From: Chromatiaceae bacterium | GTDB lineage: Bacteria; Pseudomonadota; Gammaproteobacteria; Chromatiales; Chromatiaceae | Assembly (NCBI GenBank): GCA_013426805.1 | Contig: JACDZG010000030.1 | Span: 1-64,000, forward strand | Length of the DNA: 64,000 nt | Direction of reading: 5' to 3' | In this document: piece after piece, positions 27,701 to 35,618 of the stretch | How the letters are laid out: every line of letters starts with the position of its first letter | Numbering within the stretch: the stretch's first letter is position 1 | Made by a program: the position numbers and the translations under genes | Notes under the pieces: generated by a model | Seen by the model: the letters and a program-made list of their open reading frames with translations, nothing else | Told to the model about the DNA's origin: nothing | Databases searched by the model: none

Positions 27701-28897
27701 CAACGCCGACAGGTTGCCCTGAGCGGACAGCCGCAGGTCGAGGTCCAGGTCGTGCAGCGCGGCTCCGTCGACCCGCAGTTCCAGGTCGGCCACCCCGATC
27801 CGCCAGCCGTCGGCCAGCGGGGCGACGCGGATCAGTCCGCCGAGTTGCTCCACGGTGACCGCTGGCGCTCCAGCCGCGGACCGGCGCGCGGGATTGGCAG
27901 GCGTTGACGCCGGGTCCGGGTCCGTGCGGATCGCCGCGGGGGGCGTCAGCGTGAGGCCGCTGACGTCGATGCGGTTGATGCTCTCGGTGAGCGCGCCCGC
28001 ACGAATCTCGTTCCAACTCTCCAGTTGGACGTCGGCGGTGTGCACCAAATCCGGATCGACCAGCGTCCAGGGCAGCCAGGCGGCCGGATCCGCCGCCGCC
28101 AGGTGGAGATAGACACGACCACCCCAGCCGCGCAAATCCCGCGCATCGCCTTGCAGGTCGGCGAGTACCCGCACGCGGGTGGCCGGCGGATGCGCCGCGC
28201 CGGCGTCCGCGGGTGCGGGCGGTGCCTGAGCGATCAGTTCCAGTTGGTGGGTCAACCCCGTGTTGTGCAGACGCAGCCGCACGTCGGTGAGGCGGATCCC
28301 CTCGCTCCCCAGTGCGTCGTCGCGGATCTGGACCTCGCTCGCGGTGAGATTGAGCCGTCCCTGGTCCAGGAACAGTTCCAGGGTCCGCGGGTCATCGGTG
28401 TGGAGCGCGCCCAGTCCAGCCACGCTGACCCGCCCGTCCGGCGTGCGCTCGATGATGAGCCGGGCGCCCACCAGGGTCAGCGAGCGAATTTGGGGTTTCC
28501 CGGTGCGCAACGACGCAATGGGTTCCAGGTCCAACTCCAGGGCCTGGAGACGCAGGAGGTCGCTGCCGTTCTCCGGGCAGGTGAGCGCGGCGTTGCCGAG
28601 CACCAGCCGGGGAAACCAACCGGACAGACGCAGAGTCAGCGTCTCGACCCGCAGCGGGTAACCGAGCCGCTGCGACAGCGTTTGTACAATCGCGTCGCGG
28701 TAGTGATCGGTGATCGGCAGGGCCAGGCGCAAGGTCGTCATCAGCAGCGCCAGCAGGATCAGGCCGGCCAGACCAATCCACGCGAGTCGGGTGAGCAGGT
28801 GGTCAGTGAAGTGCATCATCGGGGCGGGTCGCAGTTCATCACCGTGCGGTGTCGGGTGGCCGGGAGGTCCATCATCGATGGGTACCGCGCGCCTCAT
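24722..28897 (-). CDS. yhdP: YhdP family AsmA-like protein (DUF3971)
   Basis: About 1390 residues, the normal size. One N-terminal membrane helix (LAWIGLAGLILLALLMTTLRLAL) is followed by a very long periplasmic part with a DUF3971 region and an AsmA-like C-terminal region (GRIDIADAQARLERFEINGPASDIRVSG). YhdP-type proteins span the envelope and move phospholipids to the outer membrane. ATG 28897 forms TGATG with the upstream RyR gene, suggesting coupling; an internal start at 28819 (MMHFTDHLL) places the helix nearer the N-terminus and is equally possible. The usual downstream neighbour, the nitrilase gene, is displaced by 11 kb. Confidence 0.92.
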   Translation of the reverse strand: MRRAVPIDDGPPGHPTPHGDELRPAPMMHFTDHLLTRLAWIGLAGLILLALLMTTLRLALPITDHYRDAIVQTLSQRLGYPLRVETLTLRLSGWFPRLVLGNAALTCPENGSDLLRLQALELDLEPIASLRTGKPQIRSLTLVGARLIIERTPDGRVSVAGLGALHTDDPRTLELFLDQGRLNLTASEVQIRDDALGSEGIRLTDVRLRLHNTGLTHQLELIAQAPPAPADAGAAHPPATRVRVLADLQGDARDLRGWGGRVYLHLAAADPAAWLPWTLVDPDLVHTADVQLESWNEIRAGALTESINRIDVSGLTLTPPAAIRTDPDPASTPANPARRSAAGAPAVTVEQLGGLIRVAPLADGWRIGVADLELRVDGAALHDLDLDLRLSAQGNLSALDLTAAEFELASISNLLRAWPWQSPLNPGPLAALNPRGRIERLAVQFAVAPGEPPTWQTAALGHGLALDQHARLPGFAGLSARLRADQDSGGLQLGSTALDLDLRPRFDQPIHLDQLSGSLTWQRDPDGGMRVQGRNLVLENADLAGRARLALDWPGPAADPATGPFLDLRAHLSDADVAQVRRYLPVGVLKPALTRWLTRALAAGRVPQADFLVRGPLNKYPFREQEGRFELLLDYHDLVLDYQPGWPPIVAAAGELWFLNQGLDIRTDNGRIYDTALRQGRTIIPDLWKPTRLLIHGEGAGPFADGLRILGESPLAQRLGPLARVFAVQGRSQLVLDLDVPLVKGGLLGVDGRLSWPEPAGLSLAGTPVALSELTGELRFTGNSLHAEAIRAQLWGRPVTVAIATRNPGTAPSAATAIRAQARMPVTELATRFPSTAWRLVSGDLAWDLDVALRNADLQEPSLPLALRLHSDLRGLGLDLPPPFGKTAEQPRVLELTGALIPGRSLTIQGDLDGLALDLDLGLGPAAPQLERARVTLSTLPDAAASATDQPPTPARGLLIDGTVTELSLPTWSDWWKRVGPTLGARPDADAGLRLDPLSVDLRIATLDLGGPRLTNTRIQTAQPADQHWDLRVDAKEAAGHIRLPVTGSAAPVELELERLDLKALLPAGTAEDTGPATPTRLLPAADLRVAELRWGEAQLGRLSLDVRPDVAGLRCPRIRFDGLGETQVTGDADWMESAEGGRSRLSLDLAAADTGPLLRALDYAAGLSPAAVNARLRLGWPGGFKSFELARSQGRIELEIGPGRLLAVEPGVGRVLGFLNLGELGRRLTLDFSDLYEQGFVFERILGRIDIADAQARLERFEINGPASDIRVSGFTDLRARTFDQTVTVEPSIGTSVALASTLAGGPVVGAAVYLLDRVAGGALDRLGSYQYRMTGPWDTPQFTRIGWEPFAGGVGPGTGTSGPVDAPAATPAPGPPAASRPNGDNSFLE

Positions 28898-30669
28898 CAA
28901 TAGTCGAAATTCCAGTCAACGCGGCGCTCGACCGGGTCCAGGAGGACACGTTTGGCCCCCGCGTTCTCCAGCGGGCCGGACCCCACAAGCAGTTGGATAT
29001 CAGCGCGCCGCGCGAACCAGCGCGCCGGTTCGCCGGGGGCCGGCAGGCTGATCCGTCGTTCCGCGCGGGCAATCAGTTCCAGCAGTTCGCGGCGGGCGGC
29101 GTCATCGGGTTGCGCGGCCAGGGTGTGGGCGATCGGTTGCGGGCAGAGCAGGAACAAGCCGGCCGCGGCGCGGTCGAGCGCGAGACGGGTGATCAGGCGT
29201 GCGCCAGGCTCGGCGAGGGTGGCGGCAAACACCAGCGTACGATCCGGATAACGCGCGGCCAGCCGGTCCAGCACCTGCTCGGCCAATCGCTGCAAGCCGG
29301 CGGCGACGGCATCCGCGGGGAGCGCCGTGGGCGGCTCGGGGATGCCCAGGATCAGCATGCGGACCACCCCGAGTTCGGAGCGGGCGAGCAGGGTCGGTAC
29401 CCCGCGCACCGCGAATCGGTCCAGGTCTTTCATGGGTTCGCTGAGATCCCGGTAGGGGATCAGTTGCGGGTGATGTTTGCGGGCGTTATCGCGCACCGGG
29501 GCATAGCTCCAGCCGTCCAGGTGGCGATCCGCGGCCCAGCGCAGATGCTCGATGACGGCCAACCGCTCGGCCTCCAACGGGGCGAAGGCGAAGGATCCGA
29601 CCCGCTCTTCGGGCACGGCGCGGCAGTCCATCACGGCGAGTTTTGCCCAGATATGATCCGCCTGATGCCGATTGGCATCCCGGTAGGAGGTGGTGAGTGT
29701 CGACCAGGGCCGCCCGGCCGGCTCGCGCTCCGGATCACGTCCTTGCGCGGCAATGCTGTCGGTGTAGTGTTCGTGGATGGTTTGGGCGAGCGCGTCGCCG
29801 CGACCGTCCAGGAGCACCTGGGGGCGGCAGGCCTCGGCGAGATAGGAAAAGGGAAAGGTCTGGCCGTCCCAGTCCGCCGGACGGCCGGCCGGGATCGCGT
29901 CGCCGACCTCCAGCAGGATCGGCGGGGAAACCCCCTGGTCCGCGGCGAGCCGTTGCGCGAGGCCGATGGCGATGGCGATGGCGTCGTCCGGCCCGGCGGC
30001 GGACGCAGCGGCGCACACCAGGACTTGGGTGACCGGCGGCAGCGCGGCGAGACCCTCCAGGTCCGCGGCGAGCCAGCGCAGGTCCGCTACCTGGCCGGCC
30101 TGCGGATAGGCACCGGTGAAACGCGCCTGGACCGCGGGGTCAGTGCCGATGATGGTGATCGCGGGCCGCTCCTCGCCGTAGGGCATCAGCCGCAGCGCCT
30201 GTACCACCAGGGCGCGTGCCGGCGGCGCGAACCCGGCGACCAGCAGGTGGGGGCGCTGGTCGCAGCAGGGGTCCAGGCCGCAGTGCAGGGGCCAGCGCTC
30301 CAGCAGCACCCGCGCGGCGCGATCTTCGATGGCGAAGGTCTCCAGCGTGATCGGCCCGGCGGGGTCTAAGTCCGGCAAGAGCGGCGGCGGGTCGGCCTGA
30401 ACCATGAGGATCAGCCGCAGCGGGGCGGGCCGGCGACCGCGCCCGCTACCCTGCCGACGGATCAGGCCGGCAACCAGGCTTTCCGGTTCCGGCGGATCGG
30501 CCAGGACCAGGGTCCGGCAGGCGCCTGATTTGAGACCGGCCAGTTCGGCGAGGGCGACGACGCGGACGCGCCGCCCCGCGCGGCGCAGACTCGCGAACAC
30601 CCGGCCGGCCAGGGGCGAGGCGCCGGCGACCCACACCGGCGCCTCACCGAAACGCTGGAAGAGCTTCAT
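28897..30669 (-). CDS. RyR-domain-containing protein with Rossmann-like N-terminal regions
   Basis: 590 residues. The N-terminus (VWVAGASPLAGRVFASLRRAG) and a second stretch (PHLLVAGFAPPARALVVQALR, about 150) look like two nucleotide-binding or TrkA-N-like strands. The clearest element, about 370-425, is a ryanodine-receptor RyR repeat (LDGWSYAPVRDNARKHHPQL followed by IPYRDL), preceded by a helical stretch (ERLAVIEHLRWAADRHL). Bacterial RyR proteins of this layout are known but uncharacterised. ATGA overlap with the gamma-glutamylcyclotransferase-like gene upstream and TGATG with yhdP downstream tie three genes into one translational unit. Confidence 0.75.
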   Translation of the reverse strand: MKLFQRFGEAPVWVAGASPLAGRVFASLRRAGRRVRVVALAELAGLKSGACRTLVLADPPEPESLVAGLIRRQGSGRGRRPAPLRLILMVQADPPPLLPDLDPAGPITLETFAIEDRAARVLLERWPLHCGLDPCCDQRPHLLVAGFAPPARALVVQALRLMPYGEERPAITIIGTDPAVQARFTGAYPQAGQVADLRWLAADLEGLAALPPVTQVLVCAAASAAGPDDAIAIAIGLAQRLAADQGVSPPILLEVGDAIPAGRPADWDGQTFPFSYLAEACRPQVLLDGRGDALAQTIHEHYTDSIAAQGRDPEREPAGRPWSTLTTSYRDANRHQADHIWAKLAVMDCRAVPEERVGSFAFAPLEAERLAVIEHLRWAADRHLDGWSYAPVRDNARKHHPQLIPYRDLSEPMKDLDRFAVRGVPTLLARSELGVVRMLILGIPEPPTALPADAVAAGLQRLAEQVLDRLAARYPDRTLVFAATLAEPGARLITRLALDRAAAGLFLLCPQPIAHTLAAQPDDAARRELLELIARAERRISLPAPGEPARWFARRADIQLLVGSGPLENAGAKRVLLDPVERRVDWNFDY

Positions 30670-31169
30670 TGCGTTGGCTTGGTGCCGCGGTGTGTCGCGT
30701 CCTCGGCACGCGCCCGCGGTGACGCGGTGACCTGGGTCATGGCCGTGGTCGATCGGCGGGGGCGGTTCTTGGCGTCGCGGGTGCGGCGCACACCAGCCGC
30801 GCGGTAGGAGTCCGGATCGGCGGCGAAGGCCCGCCAATCGCCGCCCTGGATCACCCGCCGATCACGCCGCCGTCCGCGGTACAGATAGCACCAGGCGCGG
30901 CCATAGGCGGTTGGGATCAGCTGGCGGTCGTAGAGCCTGGGATACTCCTCGAGCCGGTCGAGCCGATGCAGCGCGGCGGTGTCGACCCGAAACACTTCGC
31001 CCTGGATGGCGCTGCCGCCGCCCCGCACCGCGCCCGGATAGGCGCCGACCCGCAGCAGGGTGAAACAGGGTGCGGTGCGGTGCGGGCCAAGCCACTCGGC
31101 GCCGCTCAGCAAGTGGTGATTGACCTCCCCGCGCAGCAAGGTGCCATAGACGAATACTTGGTGATCCAT
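30666..31169 (-). CDS. Gamma-glutamylcyclotransferase-like (AIG2/YtfP fold) protein
   Basis: 167 residues. The substrate-loop signature FVYGTLLRGEVNHHLL is at the N-terminus, with the domain continuing through GAYPGAVRGGGSAIQGEVFRV and LDRLEEYPRLYDRQ. YtfP/GGACT-type enzymes act on gamma-glutamyl amine bonds, but substrate is unknown here. The last 50 residues are basic and low in complexity. ATG 31169 is set by the family start MxxxVFVYGTL. The stop overlaps the RyR gene start by four bases. Confidence 0.85.
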   Translation of the reverse strand: MDHQVFVYGTLLRGEVNHHLLSGAEWLGPHRTAPCFTLLRVGAYPGAVRGGGSAIQGEVFRVDTAALHRLDRLEEYPRLYDRQLIPTAYGRAWCYLYRGRRRDRRVIQGGDWRAFAADPDSYRAAGVRRTRDAKNRPRRSTTAMTQVTASPRARAEDATHRGTKPTQ

Positions 31170-31228
31170 GAGCGTGCAGTAAGCTATTGATCGGGCCATT
31201 GACAGCAATTGCCCGAGTGGTCACTCGG

Positions 31229-31816
31229 TCAGGTCTCGATGCGCGTGCCCAGGACCTCCAGGAACTTGCGCATCCACTCGGGGTGGGCCGGCCAGGCCGG
31301 GGCGGTGACCAGGCGGCCGTCGGTATAGGCGTTGGAGAAGGTCTCGTTGACCTCGCACCAGAGTGCGCCGGCGCGCTCCACATCGGGTCGCACGGCCGGG
31401 TAGGCGGTGCAGCGCTTGCCGTCCAGGACCCCGGCCGCCGCCAGAATCTGTTGACCATGACAGACCGAGGCGATCGGCTTATCCGCGGCGGCGAAATGGC
31501 GCACGATTTCGATGACCCGCGGGTTCAGCCGCAAGTATTCGGGGGCCCGGCCGCCGGGGATGACGAGCGCGTCATACCGGGCCGGATCGACCAGCGAGAA
31601 GTCCGTGTTGATCGCGAACAGGTGCCCAGGCTTCTCGCTGTAGGTCTGGTCGCCCTCGAAGTCGTGGATGGCGGTGCGCACCCGATCGCCCGGCTGCTTA
31701 TCGGGACAAACCGTGTGGACCTGGTGTCCGACCATCTGCAACATCTGGAACGGGACCATCGCCTCGTAGTCCTCGACGAAGTCACCGACCAGCATCAGTA
31801 TCATTTTCGCCGCCAT
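31229..31816 (-). CDS. DJ-1/PfpI family protein
   Basis: 195 residues. The nucleophile elbow [14 protein letters not shown] contains the family cysteine, and [12 protein letters not shown] supplies the acidic residue region. Length and order match type 1 glutamine-amidotransferase-like stress proteins of the PfpI/YhbO group (deglycase or protease activity has been claimed and disputed). GGAGGACAG lies just before ATG 31816. The gene lies 59 bases before the gamma-glutamylcyclotransferase-like gene on the same strand and may head that operon. Confidence 0.88.
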   Translation of the reverse strand: MAAKMILMLVGDFVEDYEAMVPFQMLQMVGHQVHTVCPDKQPGDRVRTAIHDFEGDQTYSEKPGHLFAINTDFSLVDPARYDALVIPGGRAPEYLRLNPRVIEIVRHFAAADKPIASVCHGQQILAAAGVLDGKRCTAYPAVRPDVERAGALWCEVNETFSNAYTDGRLVTAPAWPAHPEWMRKFLEVLGTRIET

Positions 31817-31929
31817 GGGACTGTCCTCCGGGTTGCGTTGGGTTGGCTGCAGCGAAACTATAGCATCGCCTCCCGCCTCGACGCTGGATCGGCGCATCGG
31901 CGCAGGCCGCCGTCGGCAGCGCGGCTGAT

Positions 31930-31990
31930 GGTGGATGCGCTGCGCTGATCCACCCGACGAAACCGGCTCCGTTGTAGGGTGGATCCGGCG
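31930..31990. repeat. GTAGGGTGGAT-type intergenic repeat
   Basis: Inverted repeat ggtggat (31930-31936) / atccacc (31948-31954), followed by gtagggtggatcc. This is the widespread dispersed element often written GTAGGGTGGAT...ATCCACC in gammaproteobacterial genomes. It lies between the divergent DJ-1 and modE genes. The rest of this 367-base gap holds nothing else I can identify except the candidate site next to modE. Confidence 0.5.
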
Positions 31991-32144
31991 CCCCGCTCGG
32001 TGTCAGGGATCCGGCACGTCGGTCGCGCGCGCCGCATCCACCAGGGGGCGCGCGATGCGGCCAAAATTTGCAATCGCCGGCGCCCGTCGCAGTGCCTTGT
32101 AGGCCGTCGGAGTGAGGCGTAACATGGTCTGAGGGTATGGAGTT

Positions 32145-32172
32145 CGTTATGATTCTATTGATATTTATAAGA
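32145..32172 (+). promoter_or_regulatory. Possible ModE box upstream of modE
   Basis: CGTTAT is followed after 16 bases by ATAAGA, with AT-rich sequence between, 13 bases before the modE GTG. E. coli Mo-boxes have CGTTAT and ATAACG half-sites about 12 bases apart, so spacing and the right half-site are imperfect. The local AT-richness stands out from the GC-rich surroundings and could simply be the modE promoter. Confidence 0.25.
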
Positions 32173-32184
32173 GGCAACACCTGA

Positions 32185-33015
32185 GTGAGCACGCCGAACA
32201 AGTCCGGCAAGAGCGAGCGCCCGCTGCGGGTCGACGGCGAATTTTGGCTCGACGTGAATGATGTTGCCTTCCTTGGGGAAGCGCGCATCGCCCTCCTGGA
32301 GCAGATCGGTGAACGCGGTTCCATCACCCAGGCGGCCAAGGGTGTCGGCGTCAGCTACAAGGCCGCCTGGGACGCCGTGGATGCGATCAACAACGCCTCC
32401 CCCAAACCCTTGGTGGAGACTGCCACCGGCGGCCGGGGCGGCGGCGGTGCCCGACTGACCGACGAGGGCCGGCGCCTGATCGCGGCCTATCGCAGCATTG
32501 CCGGCGAGTACCGGCGCTTTCTGGACGGCATCAACGCGGCCATGGGCGACTCGGGCGCGGCGCTCGACCTGCTGCGGCGGCTCGCCATGCGCACCAGCGC
32601 CCGTAACCAGTTGTTCGGACGGATCGTCGCGGTAACCGCGCGCACCGTGGATGCGCAGATCGAGATCGAGATTCAGGGCGGCGACCGCCTCAGCGCGGGG
32701 GTCACCAACGAGAGTGTCGAATCCCTGAGCCTGCGTCCGGGGCGCGCGGTCTGGGCGCTGATCAAGGCGGTCGCCGTCGGCATCGGCCGCGCACCGGACC
32801 CGCAGGCCCGGCCCGGCACCAATACCCTGTGCGGCCTGGTCCAGCGCATCACCCGCGGGGACGGGCCGGCCGAGGTCGTCATCGCCTTGCCGTCCGGTGT
32901 CACGGTCCGCGGAGTAATCACCGCGGACTTGCTCGACCGCCTGGAAATCGCCGAGCAAACCCCGGCCTGCGCCATCTTCCCGGCCTCCAGCGTCATCGTT
33001 GGGGTGGATAACTGA
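32185..33015 (+). CDS. modE: Molybdate-responsive transcriptional regulator ModE
   Basis: 276 residues. The N-terminal winged HTH has the ModE signature (LLEQIGERGSITQAAKGVGV, then SYKAAWDAVDAINN) and GGRGGGGARLTDEGRRLI. Two C-terminal TOBE/molbindin domains follow (SARNQLFGRIVAV...; NTLCGLVQRITRG...). It binds molybdate and controls Mo uptake and Mo-enzyme genes, apt in an organism with nifQ at 35.6 kb. The start is GTG 32185, preceded by GAGG at 32171. Confidence 0.92.
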   Translation: MSTPNKSGKSERPLRVDGEFWLDVNDVAFLGEARIALLEQIGERGSITQAAKGVGVSYKAAWDAVDAINNASPKPLVETATGGRGGGGARLTDEGRRLIAAYRSIAGEYRRFLDGINAAMGDSGAALDLLRRLAMRTSARNQLFGRIVAVTARTVDAQIEIEIQGGDRLSAGVTNESVESLSLRPGRAVWALIKAVAVGIGRAPDPQARPGTNTLCGLVQRITRGDGPAEVVIALPSGVTVRGVITADLLDRLEIAEQTPACAIFPASSVIVGVDN

Positions 33016-33194
33016 GGTTGCCGCATCCCCTTCGCTTTTCAGAACCAAGGGCTGTCCAAGCATCGGCGCAAGCAGTACGCCGACCTCACGCCGGCCGCGG
33101 CGGTTGATGCGATGGAGGCAGCAATATTGGTGCGACTATCTGCGGGTGAACTCGCCGGGGCTCATCCTGCCAGGCAGGGTCCCAAGCAGGAGCG

Positions 33195-33839
33195 TTAGGC
33201 TGCATAAGTCTTTGTGTAAACCTTGTTTTCAACGAGCGTCCGAAAATACTCCATCAGAGCGAGTATCGTCGCAACAAAATCATCAATCTCATCAGCGTGA
33301 ATATCCTCTTGCTGACCGTGCGCGATGTTGTTTCGACGTTTCAGCAAGAGAACATCAATGAATGCCCTGTTGGTCTCGAAGTGGCCCGAGTCCACACCAC
33401 AGATCAGGCAAATGTCATTCATTACATCGGTATTGAGGTTGGATCGCGTATCGACCAACTCATCATTTACGAAGGAAAATCGCTTTGTTGCTCCATCCAG
33501 TATATCGTTTACCAGCTTACAGCGATCTTTGACGCTGGCGCGACCACGATGCAGCGCATCCAATCTGCCCAGAATACTGTTAACGTATATCTGGCGCTCG
33601 AAATCGGAGAACGGTCTCTTTCGCAGTGTCAGATGCTCGAAATACCGGTTTGCGCATGTTCTCACATAGCCTTCCCAGTGAGCATAGCTCATCGCAACAA
33701 TGGCTTTGAGCAGAGGAGTCTGGGAAAATCGGTCGGCCGCCTTAATGGCCGCCTTAATGTCGGACAATTCTTTTCGCCGCCAGGTCATTTCGGCGTCAAG
33801 AATCCGGGAAAAATCATCCTCGCTGTACGGCTTGCTCAT
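33195..33839 (-). CDS. MAE_28990/MAE_18760-type HEPN protein
   Basis: 214 residues, mostly helical. The HEPN catalytic pattern R-x4-H appears near the C-terminus as RRNNIAHGQ (about 177-185), preceded by the helix FETNRAFIDVLLLK. The N-terminal half has LKAIVAMSYAHWEGYVRTCANR, typical of this HEPN branch. HEPN domains with R-x4-6-H are generally RNases in toxin or abortive-infection systems. The ATG overlaps the stop of the DUF262 gene by four bases (ATGA), so the two form one unit. Base composition is visibly less GC-rich than that of the flanking genes. Confidence 0.8.
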   Translation of the reverse strand: MSKPYSEDDFSRILDAEMTWRRKELSDIKAAIKAADRFSQTPLLKAIVAMSYAHWEGYVRTCANRYFEHLTLRKRPFSDFERQIYVNSILGRLDALHRGRASVKDRCKLVNDILDGATKRFSFVNDELVDTRSNLNTDVMNDICLICGVDSGHFETNRAFIDVLLLKRRNNIAHGQQEDIHADEIDDFVATILALMEYFRTLVENKVYTKTYAA

Positions 33840-34948
33840 ATTGAGAACCAGTTCTCTCCAAATGGCACCGTGCGCTTTATCCGTAATGTCCCGTTCAGGC
33901 CCGCCGCAAGAAAGTCGCTTATCTCGGAGGTTTTCCAGAATTCCGCTATCCTTTCCTTCACATAGTCAACCGGGCTTCGCTTTTTCTCAATCTTCTTAAG
34001 ATTTTTCGCAATTCCGATTGCTATGCATTCAAAGGCCACAAGGCCTACCCGCCCCGAAGGTTCCCCGTCCCGGAAACGCCGTAGTGCGTTACTTCCATGC
34101 GCCTGTTCCAGCAAACTAAAAGTAGCGTTGAAAGCAGAACCCGAGATCTTGGTCTCATTGTCCGTAGCCAGGGTGATGATAGCTTTATCGAGATACTCTT
34201 CAACATCGAGTTTGCCGTCATAAGGCACATAAGTGTAGGCCAGAAAGCGCGACACAAACTCCATGTCTCGTTGCTTTTCGATTTGGTCATCACTGGCGGC
34301 TAAGACCTTTCGAAATGACTCGAGTTCCGCCATTTTCCGCATGAAGTTCGCATAACTCCTGTTGACCATAATAATGATGCAATTACGCAGTTCCTGAGCA
34401 TTGGCGGCAATGCCGCCAGCATTCAAGCGCTGAAATAGATCATACTTTGTTGAATTTTCGCTGGGACGTTTCAAGATCTGCACGCTCAAGCGACTTCGCT
34501 TGATGGAGAGCTGCTGGGGAATCGACAATGGATTTTGTTGCTCCGGGGGAGTGTCAGGGATTGCATCGGACCTTTCCCAGACCGAGTTATCGAGAGATGG
34601 CAAATACTTGGTTGCCACGAGTGCGGTCGGCGGCCTCAATTCGCCGGTGACGGGATCTTTAAGCTCACCCATGAATTCCAACAGAGTCGAAATCCTTTGG
34701 AGCCCATCAATCAACTCCCACTTCGCGTCTTCCTTCTCGAAGACAAAGATCGATGGTATCGGTATTCCCAACAAAAGTGATTCAATCAGCTTGGACTTGT
34801 GGCCGATTTCCCACCTAAACAGCCGCTGAAAATCCGGATTGATTATGAATTCATCGTCTTTGTACATGTTGATGATTTCGCCGACTGACATCTGGTATGC
34901 GTCAGTCTTTACCAGGCGTTGGGCATTTTCAATCTCTTCGTTCAGCAT
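33836..34948 (-). CDS. DUF262 (ParB/GmrSD-N-like) protein
   Basis: 370 residues. DUF262 hallmarks are INPDFQRLFRWEIGHKSKLI, ESLLLGIPIPSIFVFEK and WELIDGLQRISTLLEF; the last is the DGQQR-type motif with Leu in the third position. No C-terminal HNH (DUF1524) domain is present, unlike the protein at 42403-44199. DUF262 proteins are NTP-using ParB-like components of type IV restriction and related defence systems. The start has GAGG ten bases upstream. It is coupled to the HEPN gene downstream, suggesting a two-gene defence or toxin-antitoxin-like unit. Confidence 0.82.
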   Translation of the reverse strand: MLNEEIENAQRLVKTDAYQMSVGEIINMYKDDEFIINPDFQRLFRWEIGHKSKLIESLLLGIPIPSIFVFEKEDAKWELIDGLQRISTLLEFMGELKDPVTGELRPPTALVATKYLPSLDNSVWERSDAIPDTPPEQQNPLSIPQQLSIKRSRLSVQILKRPSENSTKYDLFQRLNAGGIAANAQELRNCIIIMVNRSYANFMRKMAELESFRKVLAASDDQIEKQRDMEFVSRFLAYTYVPYDGKLDVEEYLDKAIITLATDNETKISGSAFNATFSLLEQAHGSNALRRFRDGEPSGRVGLVAFECIAIGIAKNLKKIEKKRSPVDYVKERIAEFWKTSEISDFLAAGLNGTLRIKRTVPFGENWFSI

Positions 34949-34985
34949 CTCAGGGTTACCTCATCGGGCGCAAAAAAACAGCATT

Positions 34986-35269
34986 TCAGCAGATGTTCGC
35001 GACGACGACACCGTAACCGAAGCCTTCGATCAGAAGAAGGCATCCAGCAGTTGTTGGGGGTCGAGTCGTTCGTCCGCGGTAAGCCAGGTCGGGCTGATCT
35101 GCGGCAGCGAGACCTGCGACGAGAAAGCCAACGTCCGCGGGAACACTTCCCGATAGATGGGATTGGCCACCACCAGGCCGCCGGTGCCGTCCTGGCGCAC
35201 CAGGCCCAAGTCGATCAGATAGCGAACGTCCTCGTCCATCAGGTGGTCTGCTGCCAGGCCGGCCAGCAT
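34986..35269 (-). pseudogene. Remnant of an AAA-like ATPase / PD-(D/E)XK fusion gene
   Basis: The frame MDEDVRYLIDLGLVRQDGTG..., VVANPIYREVFPRTLAF and DERLDPQQLLDAF matches the region just after the ATPase domain of the large AAA-like proteins with a C-terminal nuclease-like domain (typically 500 residues or more). Neither the Walker motifs nor the nuclease domain is present, and the frame stops at 35030. The rest of the 35.27-35.6 kb gap before nifQ shows no clear gene. Confidence 0.5.
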
Positions 35270-35618
35270 GACCTTCCGCGTGTGCTATCGGAACGCCTAC
35301 AGGGTAGCATCTGCGAGACCTGCCATCTCGCACCGGCGCGGGCGGCGGTGGGGATCAGGATCTGCGCAATGTCCTTGCCGTCCCGGTTCAGCAATTCGAC
35401 ATCCATATCGCCAAGCATTCGTCGCGCACCTGGTTTGATTCTTGTATCGTTTTTGTCGGCCGCGGTCGGCGACTGACCCCGCGGCGGTGTCCTGCAACAC
35501 GAGGCCAGCGATGCGCTGATGACTGCGTCGAGCACGGTGCGGCTTGCGCGAGCAGTGCGCCCCGGCCAGCCGCTGCCGCGGGGCGGCCAACAACCAACGT
35601 CAACGAGGTCTAGACCCC

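Noticed and set aside
26699-27907. 402-codon plus-strand open frame
   Set aside because: Antisense to yhdP; composition repetitive and without motifs.
28849-30369. 506-codon plus-strand open frame
   Set aside because: Antisense to the RyR-domain gene, which has a recognisable domain and coupled starts.
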